This document shows, piece by piece, positions 1 through 8,352 of a stretch of DNA of 64,000 nucleotides. Within the stretch, counting starts at the first letter, position 1. Every line of letters begins with the position of its first letter. The position numbers and the translations under genes were made by a program. The notes beneath the pieces were generated by a model, which saw only the letters and a list, made by a program, of their open reading frames with translations, was not told the DNA's origin and searched no databases. Location: positions 62,001-126,000 of the forward strand of contig NZ_JANDHW010000004.1 of assembly GCF_024330105.1 (NCBI RefSeq), in the 5' to 3' direction. Source of the stretch: Coprobacter tertius (lineage in GTDB: Bacteria; Bacteroidota; Bacteroidia; Bacteroidales; Coprobacteraceae).

Positions 1-383
1 CAAGCTCCCAGAACACGCTTTAACGTATTCACCTGATTATTCCACAATTCTATACTATCCTGTTTCTCCCCCTCTTCAGCAAAATCGGTGATTTCAAGAA
101 CAACATTTCCCGTAAGTTCAGCCACATTAATACGAAATTCAAAATATGTTTTCGTATCTTCATCATCCAACCAGTGAAAACGTATAAAGTTACCAACTCT
201 GAATGTCGTTTGCATGGCCTGCTGAGGTGTCTTATTCCAGTAAAATGTATATAATTTTCCGTCAGCGACAACATCGTCGGCAAACCAATCGGCAAGCCCG
301 TTAACAGTTCCGATATAAGTCCATAGTACCGAAGGAGATACATTATTTAAACTATATTCAACGATGTATTTTTCCTTTTTCAT
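1..383 (-). CDS. START-like domain (SRPBCC/AHSA1-like) protein, 3' end cut by window edge
   Basis: An open frame runs without a stop from an ATG at 381-383 to the window edge, giving 127 codons. The protein begins MKKEKYIVEYSLNNVSPSVLW and continues with a TYIGTVNGLADWFADDV stretch, TFYWN, and IRFHWLDDED. This is the pattern of the small START-like proteins of about 128 residues common in Bacteroidales, so only the last residue or so and the stop are probably missing. The fold is a helix-grip that binds a hydrophobic ligand in relatives; the ligand and role here are unknown. There is no signal peptide, so it should be cytoplasmic. It runs away from the tRNA gene and has no visible link to the mannan genes. 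I found no clear promoter upstream. Confidence 0.82.
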   Translation of the reverse strand, partial: MKKEKYIVEYSLNNVSPSVLWTYIGTVNGLADWFADDVVADGKLYTFYWNKTPQQAMQTTFRVGNFIRFHWLDDEDTKTYFEFRINVAELTGNVVLEITDFAEEGEKQDSIELWNNQVNTLKRVLGA

Positions 384-603
384 TCGTACAGATTTATAAG
401 ATTTATGTTCGTTTATGTAAAATCAAAAATTTATCGGCGGCTAATATATGTATTAAATTTATATCTTACATATCTTTATTTCATTTTTTAAAGCTCTAAT
501 TAGTTTTTTACGCTACAAAGCTTTGAGAAAAGAATTTACAATTCTGTATTATAGATCATTATCAAACAAGAAATAAAAACCGATATAAATTTATGTCCAA
601 ACG

Positions 604-634
604 TTGCATTATTTAAAAAAGTATTATATCTTTG
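604..634 (+). promoter_or_regulatory. Bacteroidetes-type promoter for tRNA-Met
   Basis: TTG at 604-606, a 20-base spacer, then TATCTTTG at 627-634. This fits the Bacteroidetes sigma-ABfr pattern (-33 TTTG, -7 TAnnTTTG). The start of transcription would fall just upstream of the tRNA at 653. Confidence 0.7.
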
Positions 635-652
635 CACCGCATTTAAAACGAT

Positions 653-726
653 GGCGGGATAGCTCAGTTGGTTAGAGCGTCGGATTCATAACCCGGAGGT
701 CACGAGTTCAACTCTCGTTCCCGCTA
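653..726 (+). tRNA. trnM: tRNA-Met (anticodon CAU)
   Basis: The sequence folds as a cloverleaf. The acceptor arm is GGCGGGA with TCCCGCT, giving a G-U first pair. The D arm is AGCTCAGTTGGTTAGAGC, the anticodon loop TTCATAA, and the T arm ACGAG-TTCAACT-CTCGT, with discriminator A at 726. CCA is not encoded. The anticodon stem has an A-C opposition next to the loop and lacks the three stacked G-C pairs typical of initiators, so it is more likely an elongator tRNA-Met. A tRNA-Ile read through lysidine modification of CAU cannot be excluded. It has a good promoter upstream and a terminator directly downstream, so it is transcribed alone. Confidence 0.92.
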
Positions 727-730
727 CATA

Positions 731-767
731 AAAGAAGAAATAATCAAAAGATTATTTCTTCTTTTTT
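731..767 (+). terminator. Intrinsic terminator of the tRNA gene
   Basis: A perfect 15-bp stem (731-745 with 750-764) with an AAAA loop is followed by a T run to 767. On the other strand the stem is also followed by T-rich sequence, so it may stop transcription arriving from the GH92 gene at 1004. Confidence 0.9.
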
Positions 768-902
768 ATTATTGTGTTGTTGACATATTCTAATGAGGGT
801 AAACAGTAAACATATCCTTATATAAAAAACGAAATCAAAGTTCTTTTTCCTCATCCGGTTCAGAACCCCCAAAAACGGCTGAACGCTTATAACTTCAAAT
901 AT

Positions 903-958
903 AATTGCCATATACTCCTTTACATAACAATTTGTACCCAAAGGATTATATGGCAATT
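903..958 (-). repeat. 19-bp inverted repeat downstream of GH92
   Basis: The arms at 903-921 and 940-958 pair over 19 bp with one mismatch around an 18-base loop. It lies 45 bases past the stop of the GH92 gene on the minus strand. There is no proper T run after it, so it is either a weak terminator, an mRNA 3'-end stabiliser, or a remnant of a small element. Confidence 0.55.
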
Positions 959-1003
959 AAAATTATCGATAAAAATCCGGTTATCTATAAAATATACAAT
1001 TTA

Positions 1004-3292
1004 TTATTCTCTTTCTTTGAGTATGAAACAGATAACTCCCGAATTTACCAATTCCTCATGCGTTATAAATCGGGAGGGTAATAGTTTGTTCCCTACTTGT
1101 ACCTTATCGATATATATCGAATTCGGTGTCGGACGCACGATTTTTATCTCTATTTTGTCTTTCTTATAATAACGCGAATCCAAATGTATTGTTATTTTAT
1201 CGAATGTCGGAGAAGTAATCGTATAACGTGGTAGCCCCGGACAATCGGGATAGAAACCCATCATACTGAAAACCGCCCAAGCAGACATTGTTCCGGTATC
1301 GTCGTTACCCGGAATTCCATCCGGCGTATTTTTGAAGTATTTTTTCAACAAACGATTTACCTCCCTATCGGTACGCCACCCCTCATCTTTAAATTGTGAG
1401 AACAAATACGGATATGCGATATCCGGTTCATTTGCGGGATCATACAGGTTTTCATCGAAGACCTTCTGCAATTTATTTACAAATGCCTTTTTACCTCCCA
1501 TAAGTTTGGCAAGTCCAGGAATATCATGTGGAACATAAAATGTATAATTCCAAGCATTTCCTTCATGGAAACCGGGCGACGGTTCGAAATTTTCGCCTTC
1601 TTTCGGATCGAATGGTGAATAAAATTTTCCATCGGGCAATATAGGACGTAGGGTCCCGAATTTCTTATCGTAATAATGTTTATAGCCTAAAGAACGTTTA
1701 TAAAATAAAACGGAATCGTCTTTTTTCCCCAAGTCAGCAGCCAGTCGCGACAAAGCAAAATCGGCAATATAATATTCGAGCGCATGCGATACCGAATTAT
1801 CGTATTTCTCGGTAAGAGGAACATATCCTTTACTCATATAATCGTCATTATCAGGACGCATCAGATTCTCTTTTCCGGGAAGAGTCGCTGATTTATACAT
1901 CGCCTCATAAGCAGTATTAATATCAAAATCACGCAAACCTCTCAACCATGTATCGGCAATAACCGGTATAGAAGGATCTCCTTCCATGGTGAGTGTTTCT
2001 CTCCCGTACAATTCCCATTTGGGTAACCAACCGTGCTCCTTATACATATCTATCATCGATCTTACCATATCGATCTGTTTCTCTGGATAAACCAGCGACA
2101 ACAGCTGATGAACATTCCGGTAAGTATCCCAAAGTGAAAATACAGTATAACGATTGCCTTTTGTCGTTTTAATTTCTGCACTTTCCATCGCCGGATATTG
2201 CCCGTTTACATCCTGTAATGTATTAGGATGTATCAAGAGATGGTATAATCCGGTGTAGAAAATAGTTTTTTCATCTTCGGTCCCCCCTGTAACATCGATG
2301 CGAGATAGTTGCTTGTCCCACTCCAACATGGCTTTATAACGAACGTTTTCAAAATCGAAACCCGGTTGTTCTTTATCGAGGTTCTCCCGAGCATTCTCGA
2401 TACTTACAAAAGAAACCCCTATTTGCACCTCTATCTGTTCATCCTTCTTTGTTTGATAAGTAAAAAAAGCCCCTACATCATCCCCCGCAATCTCTTTTGC
2501 ATACCGGGTATAAATTTTATAACGACCGTTATCGGGATCCCACTGAGCTTCAGTTCCTGTCATCGCCCTTTGTTTTTTCCAGTATCCCAATTGCAGAGGT
2601 GTCTTATTCACACGCATTACAAAGTAAATTGGGAAAACGGCTTGCGGATTATAACAGAATGTTCCGAGTAATTTTACGCCTTCAATTTCCCGGTCATTCA
2701 CTCGTCGCAACATAGCCCCGCTTTCATTGGTCAACCCCTCCCCTAAATTCATTAATATATGACTTTCTCCTTTCGGAAAAGTGAAACGGGCAATCGATGT
2801 ACGACGAGTAGCCGAAACTTCTGTCTGAATATTATAATTTGTCAAATGATTAGAATAATAACCCGGCTCGGCTTTCTCATCGTTATATGCACTACCATAC
2901 TTTTTATAATCTACCTCAAGGGTTCCAGAAATAGGCATAAGTAATAAACTTCCTAAATCGGGACATCCTACACCACTGAGATTTACATGAGAATAACCGG
3001 TAAAATATTTGTTATAGTATTCATACGGAGTAGACCACCATCGAGCATCTTTATCAAATTTATTAGTTTCAGAACCCATTACATTAAACGGAACGACAGA
3101 CATCATACCATTAGGCAAAACGGCACCCGGATTTGTAGTACCGAAGTTTGTAGTACCGATAAACGGATTTACATAATGAAATCCCGATATCCCGATGTCC
3201 GAATCATTCCAAAAATCATCTGTTTCCTGCGCAACCAATAAAAAGGGACACAACAAAATCATCAAAAAAAACACAATTACTACTCTTCTCAT
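1004..3292 (-). CDS. GH92 alpha-mannosidase (GH92-A)
   Basis: A 762-residue glycoside hydrolase family 92 exo-alpha-mannosidase. These are inverting, calcium-dependent enzymes that remove terminal alpha-mannose. A type I signal peptide ends near LLVAQE, so the enzyme is probably periplasmic. Family landmarks in order are VNPFIGTTNFGTTNPGA (near residue 40), GYSHVNLSGVGCPDLG (near 98), FSLWDTYRNVHQLL (near 385), EGNAWNYTFYVPHD with the expected general acid Glu577, and GNDDTGTMSAW with the expected base Asp665. Two variations stand out: NEPDIAYPYLF replaces the HGNEPSHH loop, and GT replaces GQ after the base. This suggests a linkage specificity different from the simple alpha-1,2 enzymes. It is the last gene of locus A, 8 bases after the GH130 gene, so the two are co-transcribed and probably act on the same glycan. 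Confidence 0.95.
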   Translation of the reverse strand: MRRVVIVFFLMILLCPFLLVAQETDDFWNDSDIGISGFHYVNPFIGTTNFGTTNPGAVLPNGMMSVVPFNVMGSETNKFDKDARWWSTPYEYYNKYFTGYSHVNLSGVGCPDLGSLLLMPISGTLEVDYKKYGSAYNDEKAEPGYYSNHLTNYNIQTEVSATRRTSIARFTFPKGESHILMNLGEGLTNESGAMLRRVNDREIEGVKLLGTFCYNPQAVFPIYFVMRVNKTPLQLGYWKKQRAMTGTEAQWDPDNGRYKIYTRYAKEIAGDDVGAFFTYQTKKDEQIEVQIGVSFVSIENARENLDKEQPGFDFENVRYKAMLEWDKQLSRIDVTGGTEDEKTIFYTGLYHLLIHPNTLQDVNGQYPAMESAEIKTTKGNRYTVFSLWDTYRNVHQLLSLVYPEKQIDMVRSMIDMYKEHGWLPKWELYGRETLTMEGDPSIPVIADTWLRGLRDFDINTAYEAMYKSATLPGKENLMRPDNDDYMSKGYVPLTEKYDNSVSHALEYYIADFALSRLAADLGKKDDSVLFYKRSLGYKHYYDKKFGTLRPILPDGKFYSPFDPKEGENFEPSPGFHEGNAWNYTFYVPHDIPGLAKLMGGKKAFVNKLQKVFDENLYDPANEPDIAYPYLFSQFKDEGWRTDREVNRLLKKYFKNTPDGIPGNDDTGTMSAWAVFSMMGFYPDCPGLPRYTITSPTFDKITIHLDSRYYKKDKIEIKIVRPTPNSIYIDKVQVGNKLLPSRFITHEELVNSGVICFILKERE

Positions 3293-3300
3293 ATTGTAAA

Positions 3301-4278
3301 TTATATATATGAATTTTCTTTTGTGAATTTCACAATTTCAGGAATATAACCGAATACCAACCCGGTAACCGTATCGGCACATCCGTAATAAACGGCAATT
3401 CTTCCCGTTTTCTCATCATGTAGAGCCGCACAAGGGAAAGTTACATTCGGGACATCACCCACACATTCATATATTTTCTGCGGAGAGATCAAATAAGGAC
3501 CCGAACGGTATTTCACTTTCCAGGGTTCGTCAAGATCGAGCAATGCCGAACCAAAACTATAAACAAACCCATTACAAGAGTTCAGTACTCCATGATAAAT
3601 AAGCAACCATCCTTCCGGTGTTTCTATGGGAGTGGGACCGGCTCCTATTTTAGTACATTGCCAGGCACTTTTCTCAAAAGGGGCCGGCGACATAACATGA
3701 CGATGACGTCCCCAATAACACATATCCGGCGTTTCGCTGTAAAATATGTCACCAAACGGTGTATGACCGTTATCACTCGGACGACTCAGCATGGCAAATT
3801 TACCGTTTATTTTCCGTGGAAACAAAACTCCGTTACGATTAAATGGAATAAACGCATTCTCGAGCTGATGAAATGTTTCGAAATCGGTTGTCCAAGCTAC
3901 CCCTATCGTAGGTCCGTGATAGCCATTACACCAAGTCACATAATATCGTCCTTCGATAAAACAAACACGAGGATCATATCCGTATACCCACTCTCCGATC
4001 TCAGGATCGTCACAACAAAATTTCAACGGTTGAGGGTTAATATTCCAATCGATACCGTTCTTACTAAAACCTACGTGCAGACGCATACGCCGGTTAGTAT
4101 CATCACAACGAAATACTCCGGCAAAAACACCGTTAAACCTCACGACAGCACTATTGAAAATACTGTTAGATGTCGGCAATAAATTACGGGGAATAATAGG
4201 ATTAGCCGAATAACGCCACATAACCTCTTTACATCCCTCAGGCCGCTCTTCCCACGGCATATTCATATTCTGACTCAT
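3301..4278 (-). CDS. GH130 phosphorylase, BT1033/UhgbMP-like (beta-1,4-mannosyl-GlcNAc phosphorylase)
   Basis: A 325-residue GH130 enzyme with no signal peptide, so cytoplasmic. Members of this subtype split beta-1,4-mannosyl-N-acetylglucosamine with phosphate, giving mannose-1-phosphate and GlcNAc. This is the last step of N-glycan core use. The five-bladed propeller family is recognised from [12 protein letters not shown] (near 35-46), VYGYDPRV with the proton-donor Asp102, [49 protein letters not shown] and [11 protein letters not shown]. Recalled similarity to Bacteroides BT1033 is very high along the whole length, and length matches that subtype (about 320-330), not the longer mannosylglucose phosphorylases. 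It sits between an inner-membrane permease (39 bases upstream) and a GH92, which fits import of Man-GlcNAc before phosphorolysis. No search could be run to confirm the subtype. Confidence 0.93.
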   Translation of the reverse strand: MSQNMNMPWEERPEGCKEVMWRYSANPIIPRNLLPTSNSIFNSAVVRFNGVFAGVFRCDDTNRRMRLHVGFSKNGIDWNINPQPLKFCCDDPEIGEWVYGYDPRVCFIEGRYYVTWCNGYHGPTIGVAWTTDFETFHQLENAFIPFNRNGVLFPRKINGKFAMLSRPSDNGHTPFGDIFYSETPDMCYWGRHRHVMSPAPFEKSAWQCTKIGAGPTPIETPEGWLLIYHGVLNSCNGFVYSFGSALLDLDEPWKVKYRSGPYLISPQKIYECVGDVPNVTFPCAALHDEKTGRIAVYYGCADTVTGLVFGYIPEIVKFTKENSYI

Positions 4279-4317
4279 AGCTTTATTATTTTTAGCAAAT
4301 TGAATTATAATGTTATT

Positions 4318-5637
4318 TCATGCATTTTTTTTAGTAATCTCATCGTAAGTAAAAGGGACAAAATAGGTTATTAGAAAAGATGGTATAGTCGCAACCAATA
4401 CAAAGATGAAAAATATCTTATACCCCAAAAGATCACTTATATACCCGCTGGCCATTCCCGGCAACATAACCCCGAGGTTCATTATCCCCGATGCAAATGC
4501 GTAATGAGCCATCTGGTGTTTTCCGGGAGCGATTTGCTGCATCATAAATAATGTAAGACCAACAAACCCGAAACCATACCCGAAATATTCGAAAACTATG
4601 CCGCTTCCGATAATCCATTCGGAAGAAGGCTGAAACATTGCGAAGAAAGTATAAACCATAAATGGAAAATTAAAAACACAACACAGAGAAAATAATGTTT
4701 TCTTTAATCCGAAATGGGAAATATAATAGCCTGCCAAAAGCGATCCCAATACAAATGCCGCAGCTCCAAACGTACCGTAATATAAGCCGATCTGTTGTTC
4801 GGTTAATCCTAATCCGCCCTCTCCCCGTGACGCTTTTAAAAATAAAGGCACAACCTTCATGACAAAACCTTCGGCAAAACGGTAGAGGATAATAAAAAAA
4901 ACATAATAGATAATATGTTTTTTTCTAAAGAACTCTTTTATCACTTTCCATAAAGCCGCCAGTGTCTCTATTACCGTTTGGGTCCTCTGATGAGTTCCTC
5001 CTCCTGAAGGCAACATTTTGATATGGTACAAACCGAGTAATATCATCGTCGCTCCGATTATCATCATTATTATCATCCATGCCTTAACGTTCGCGTCATG
5101 ATTTGCTGTCGCAGAAGAATCTGCCCCTCCTCCATAATGATTTATCAGAAAACCGGCCAAATACACTAAAAAACCCGTACCCACAATCTTCGCAATATTG
5201 TAAAAAGCACCTTGCCAGCCGATATATTTAGCCTGTTGCGATTTCGACAGCTCATTCATATACACGCCATCGCACGCAATATCATGAGTCGCTCCACTAA
5301 ACGCTATTACTGCCAATAATACAATAGAAACAGCAAAATAATGAGGAAGATGCAATGAAAGTGCGACCAGACCAAATACAACGCCTGTTATAACTTGAGT
5401 GATAACGACAAAGAATTTTTTTGTTTTATACATTTCAAGGAAAGGACTCCACAAGGGTTTCAATGTCCAGGGCAGTATAATTAAAGAAGTCCAAAATGTA
5501 ATTTGCGCATCGGAGGTACCGAGCCCTTTAAACATAAGTACCGTCACCATATTTAGTATAACAAACGGCAACCCCATTGCAAAATACGAAGAAGGAACCC
5601 AACTTACAGGGTTTCGTTTCAATTTATTCAATTTCAT
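4318..5637 (-). CDS. MFS inner-membrane sugar permease
   Basis: A 439-residue integral membrane protein with about 12 hydrophobic segments and a central cytoplasmic loop (near GGGTHQRTQTVIETL, about residue 215). The overall look is that of the AmpG/PAT-like and sugar-cation symporter branch of the major facilitator superfamily. AmpG itself moves GlcNAc-containing muropeptides, so a GlcNAc-terminated disaccharide is a reasonable cargo. It lies 39 bases before the GH130 gene and 23 bases after a GH92 gene, all in one direction. The likely role is to carry mannosyl-GlcNAc (or mannose) across the inner membrane to the GH130 phosphorylase. The substrate is inferred from gene context, not seen in sequence. 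Confidence 0.88.
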   Translation of the reverse strand: MKLNKLKRNPVSWVPSSYFAMGLPFVILNMVTVLMFKGLGTSDAQITFWTSLIILPWTLKPLWSPFLEMYKTKKFFVVITQVITGVVFGLVALSLHLPHYFAVSIVLLAVIAFSGATHDIACDGVYMNELSKSQQAKYIGWQGAFYNIAKIVGTGFLVYLAGFLINHYGGGADSSATANHDANVKAWMIIMMIIGATMILLGLYHIKMLPSGGGTHQRTQTVIETLAALWKVIKEFFRKKHIIYYVFFIILYRFAEGFVMKVVPLFLKASRGEGGLGLTEQQIGLYYGTFGAAAFVLGSLLAGYYISHFGLKKTLFSLCCVFNFPFMVYTFFAMFQPSSEWIIGSGIVFEYFGYGFGFVGLTLFMMQQIAPGKHQMAHYAFASGIMNLGVMLPGMASGYISDLLGYKIFFIFVLVATIPSFLITYFVPFTYDEITKKNA

Positions 5638-5660
5638 GAAAAATAACGATTGATCAAATT

Positions 5661-7940
5661 TTATTTATCCGTTCCCCATTCCGAGGGTTTATCTCCCATC
5701 TCCAAAACCAGAGTTCCTCCGTTTTCTATATCACGATGGCTAAAGAAGGGAATATCCAGCTCGGCCCCGTTCAAAAAAGCCTGCTGTACATATTTATTTT
5801 TCGCCGAATTATTATGTGTCCTTACCGTAAAGATTTTGCCTCCGGGTAAATGTATTTTCACCTCATCGAACAGAGGGCGGCCAATCGAATAAGTAGGATC
5901 ACCCGGACAAACCTGATAAAAACCGATAGAATTAAGAATAAACCAAGCCGACATCTGCCCACAGTCTTCATTTCCTGACAGCCCATCGGGTTTTGCCGAA
6001 TACTGACTTACAAAAACACTATCCACCAATTGCTGAGTTTTCCATGGATAACCTACATAATTATACAAGTGTATTATATGATGACTCGGTTCATTCCCAT
6101 GCGCATACTGACCTATCAGTCCCGATATATCGGCTGATACCAAATTCCCGTCGATCTCGGAGCTGACCATAAATAATGAATCGAGTTTTCCGATAAATGC
6201 ATCACGTCCTCCCATGAGTTTTACCAACCCGGGAATATCCTGTGGAACAAACCAGGTCCATTGCCAAGCAGTACCTTCACAATAATCGTCGTTACGATGA
6301 TTCGACGATCGGGGATTGAAAGGTGTACGCCATTTGCCCTTATCGTCTAATCCTCTCATAAACCGAGTAGAAGGATCGAAATATTTTTTATACGCTTTAG
6401 AGAATTCATCGTATTTTTTATAATTAGTACTATCTCCCAACTGACCGGCTAACTGAGCGATACACCAATCATCATATGCATATTCCAAACCTTTAGCAAC
6501 CGACTCATCCTCGAGATTACAAGGAATATACCCCTGTTTGTTTTTATAATATTTTGCCTTAGGCATAAGAAAAGGCAAGACCGGCTTAGGACAATGAATA
6601 CCCGCCGTGTCATAAACAGCAGCACGCAAACACGCCTGATATGCTTTATACACATCAAAATCACGATATCCTTTCATATACGAATCCAAAATGAGCGATG
6701 CAGCATGATAGCCGATCATCGTTCCGGTATAATTCGAGGCCAAATCCCACATGGGGTAAATACCGCCTTCTTCCGACTTTTTGATCAGCGAGCGAATAAA
6801 TGCTTCATTCCTTGCCGGGTCTATAATTGTCAGTAAAGGATGTAAAGCTCTGAAAGTATCCCACAGAGAGAAAACCGTATAAACCGGTTCTTCGGGTAAC
6901 GTTTTATGTATTTTCAAATCCATCCCTAAATAACGGCCATCTACATCGGTAAAGAGATTCGGAGCTATAGCTGCATGATACATAGAGGTATAAAATATAG
7001 TCTTTTGCACACTGTCTTGTGTAGAAACTTCTATTTTAGAAAGGTAATTATTCCATTCTTTTTTAGCATCGGCCCTCACTTTGTCGAAATCCCAACCGGG
7101 GATTTCCGTTTCCACATTCTTTCGGGCTCCCTCACAATCTACAGCAGATATACCGATTTTCACCAAAACTTCTTCTGAATTTTTCGTCGTAAAACTCAAT
7201 AAAACTTTCGAGCGCGCTTCCTTTTTATCTTTTCCGGGAACATATACCGAATCATTAAAGACCTCAAAAGTAAACGGTTTCGAAAACTTTGCATAAAAAT
7301 TTATATATTGGTCGAAAGCCCAATAAGCAGTCTTTTTATGCCCTTGAATTTCTGTATCGCTAATAACTTCGATCTCCATATCTTCATTTTTCTGTCCCTG
7401 AAGACTATAATCAAGATCGACAATGAAGCCCGAATTATCACTCTTTGGAAACGTATATCGATGGATAGCCGAGCGTTTCGAAGAGGTAATTTCAGCCTTT
7501 ACTCCGTATCGATCTAAAAAAACAGAATAATACCCGGGAATCGCTACTTCATTTTTATGGGAAAACCGAGAAGCATATGTCTTTTGCTGACTATTATCCG
7601 GTTCAGGATCTATGTGTTTCTCCCCTACGGTCGGCATCAGCAATATATCCCCGTAATCTCCGCAACCTGTTCCGCTTAAATGCGTATGGGAAAATCCGTT
7701 TATCGTAGTATCGGAATAATGATACCCCGAACAAGCATCCCACTGGTAAATACGTGTATCGGGACTAGGCTGTATCATACCGTAAGGTACTACGGCACCC
7801 GGGAAAGTATGTCCGTGCCCACCGGTACCGATAAAAGGATCTACATAACGAGAGTAATCGGAAGTGTATTTTTCCGTAGTATTACATGCGATTAATAATA
7901 ATGCCTGAAGAGGCATCAATTTCAATAAAATGTGTTTCAT
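5661..7940 (-). CDS. GH92 alpha-mannosidase, lipoprotein (GH92-B)
   Basis: A 759-residue GH92 enzyme. The N-terminus ends in a lipobox (LLIAC, Cys19), so it is a lipoprotein, facing either the periplasm or the surface; no strong acidic export signal follows the Cys. Landmarks are VDPFIGTGGHGHTFPGAVVP, GFSHTHLSGTGCGDYGD, FSLWDTFRALHPLL, EGTAWQWTWFVPQD with general acid Glu555, HGNEPSHHIIHLYNY, and GNEDCGQMSAW with base Asp659. This is the canonical set seen in alpha-1,2-mannosidases. It follows the peptidase gene of locus A after a terminator and a 412-base spacer, and heads a tight four-gene run (GH92, permease, GH130, GH92). It is probably an early trimming enzyme for high-mannose glycans. 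Confidence 0.95.
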   Translation of the reverse strand: MKHILLKLMPLQALLLIACNTTEKYTSDYSRYVDPFIGTGGHGHTFPGAVVPYGMIQPSPDTRIYQWDACSGYHYSDTTINGFSHTHLSGTGCGDYGDILLMPTVGEKHIDPEPDNSQQKTYASRFSHKNEVAIPGYYSVFLDRYGVKAEITSSKRSAIHRYTFPKSDNSGFIVDLDYSLQGQKNEDMEIEVISDTEIQGHKKTAYWAFDQYINFYAKFSKPFTFEVFNDSVYVPGKDKKEARSKVLLSFTTKNSEEVLVKIGISAVDCEGARKNVETEIPGWDFDKVRADAKKEWNNYLSKIEVSTQDSVQKTIFYTSMYHAAIAPNLFTDVDGRYLGMDLKIHKTLPEEPVYTVFSLWDTFRALHPLLTIIDPARNEAFIRSLIKKSEEGGIYPMWDLASNYTGTMIGYHAASLILDSYMKGYRDFDVYKAYQACLRAAVYDTAGIHCPKPVLPFLMPKAKYYKNKQGYIPCNLEDESVAKGLEYAYDDWCIAQLAGQLGDSTNYKKYDEFSKAYKKYFDPSTRFMRGLDDKGKWRTPFNPRSSNHRNDDYCEGTAWQWTWFVPQDIPGLVKLMGGRDAFIGKLDSLFMVSSEIDGNLVSADISGLIGQYAHGNEPSHHIIHLYNYVGYPWKTQQLVDSVFVSQYSAKPDGLSGNEDCGQMSAWFILNSIGFYQVCPGDPTYSIGRPLFDEVKIHLPGGKIFTVRTHNNSAKNKYVQQAFLNGAELDIPFFSHRDIENGGTLVLEMGDKPSEWGTDK

Positions 7941-8303
7941 AAAAAGATTATTGGCCTATATTCCAAGGCATAAAAAACATACTACCCAACTGTGTTATCA
8001 ATTTAATAACCAGTATCAAATTCATCCAAAATCAATTGATAATTTTCCCGCACATGCCTAAAACCAAATTCATCAATATCGGGAAATCTTTTTCAGTCAA
8101 AAACTTTATGTTCGTATCACAATCAAAATAATTGTAATACCATTTATTCGCTATTAAATAATAACCGTTTTTACTATAATAATGCGATTTAAAAATACTA
8201 CATCATTACATAACCCATCGTATTTTTATTATTTTTCATGAATAATTATAAAATATATACATATTATTTATTTCGATTAAAAATGAGATCAACAACAATA
8301 AAA
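7941..8303. other. Long AT-rich spacer upstream of the GH92-B/permease/GH130/GH92-A run
   Basis: No gene was found here. It must hold the start signals for the four-gene run below 7940, because a terminator closes the gene on the other side. I could not find a clean TTTG/TAnnTTTG promoter. CAAATTCATC occurs twice in direct orientation (8017-8026 and 8065-8074), and TTATCAATT/AATTGATAA arms lie nearby; these are possible but unproven regulator sites. Confidence 0.4.
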
Positions 8304-8332
8304 AACGTCCTGCATATGATATGCAGGACGTT
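8291..8332 (-). terminator. Intrinsic terminator after the BSP-FN3 peptidase gene
   Basis: A 13-bp perfect stem (8304-8316 with 8320-8332) with a 3-base loop, followed on the minus strand by TTTTTATTGTTGTT. It lies 20 bases past the stop at 8353 and separates the SusCD/peptidase part of locus A from its enzyme part. Confidence 0.9.
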
Positions 8333-8352
8333 ATAAAAGTATCGACCGTAAA

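Noticed and set aside
50-343. A 97-codon frame on the minus strand near the left edge
   Set aside because: Another frame of the same strand (1-383) encodes a recognisable START-like protein; this one is its shadow.
653-726. Initiator tRNA-fMet
   Set aside because: The anticodon stem lacks three consecutive G-C pairs and the first acceptor pair is G-U, not the unpaired C-A type seen in bacterial initiators.
744-956. A 70-codon open frame on the minus strand between the tRNA and GH92-A
   Set aside because: It overlaps the tRNA terminator stem and the 19-bp inverted repeat, has no family resemblance, and no promoter or start context.
8017-8074. Direct repeat CAAATTCATC as a definite regulator site
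   Set aside because: Only two copies of ten AT-rich bases; not found before the other PUL genes, so it is mentioned only as a possibility.
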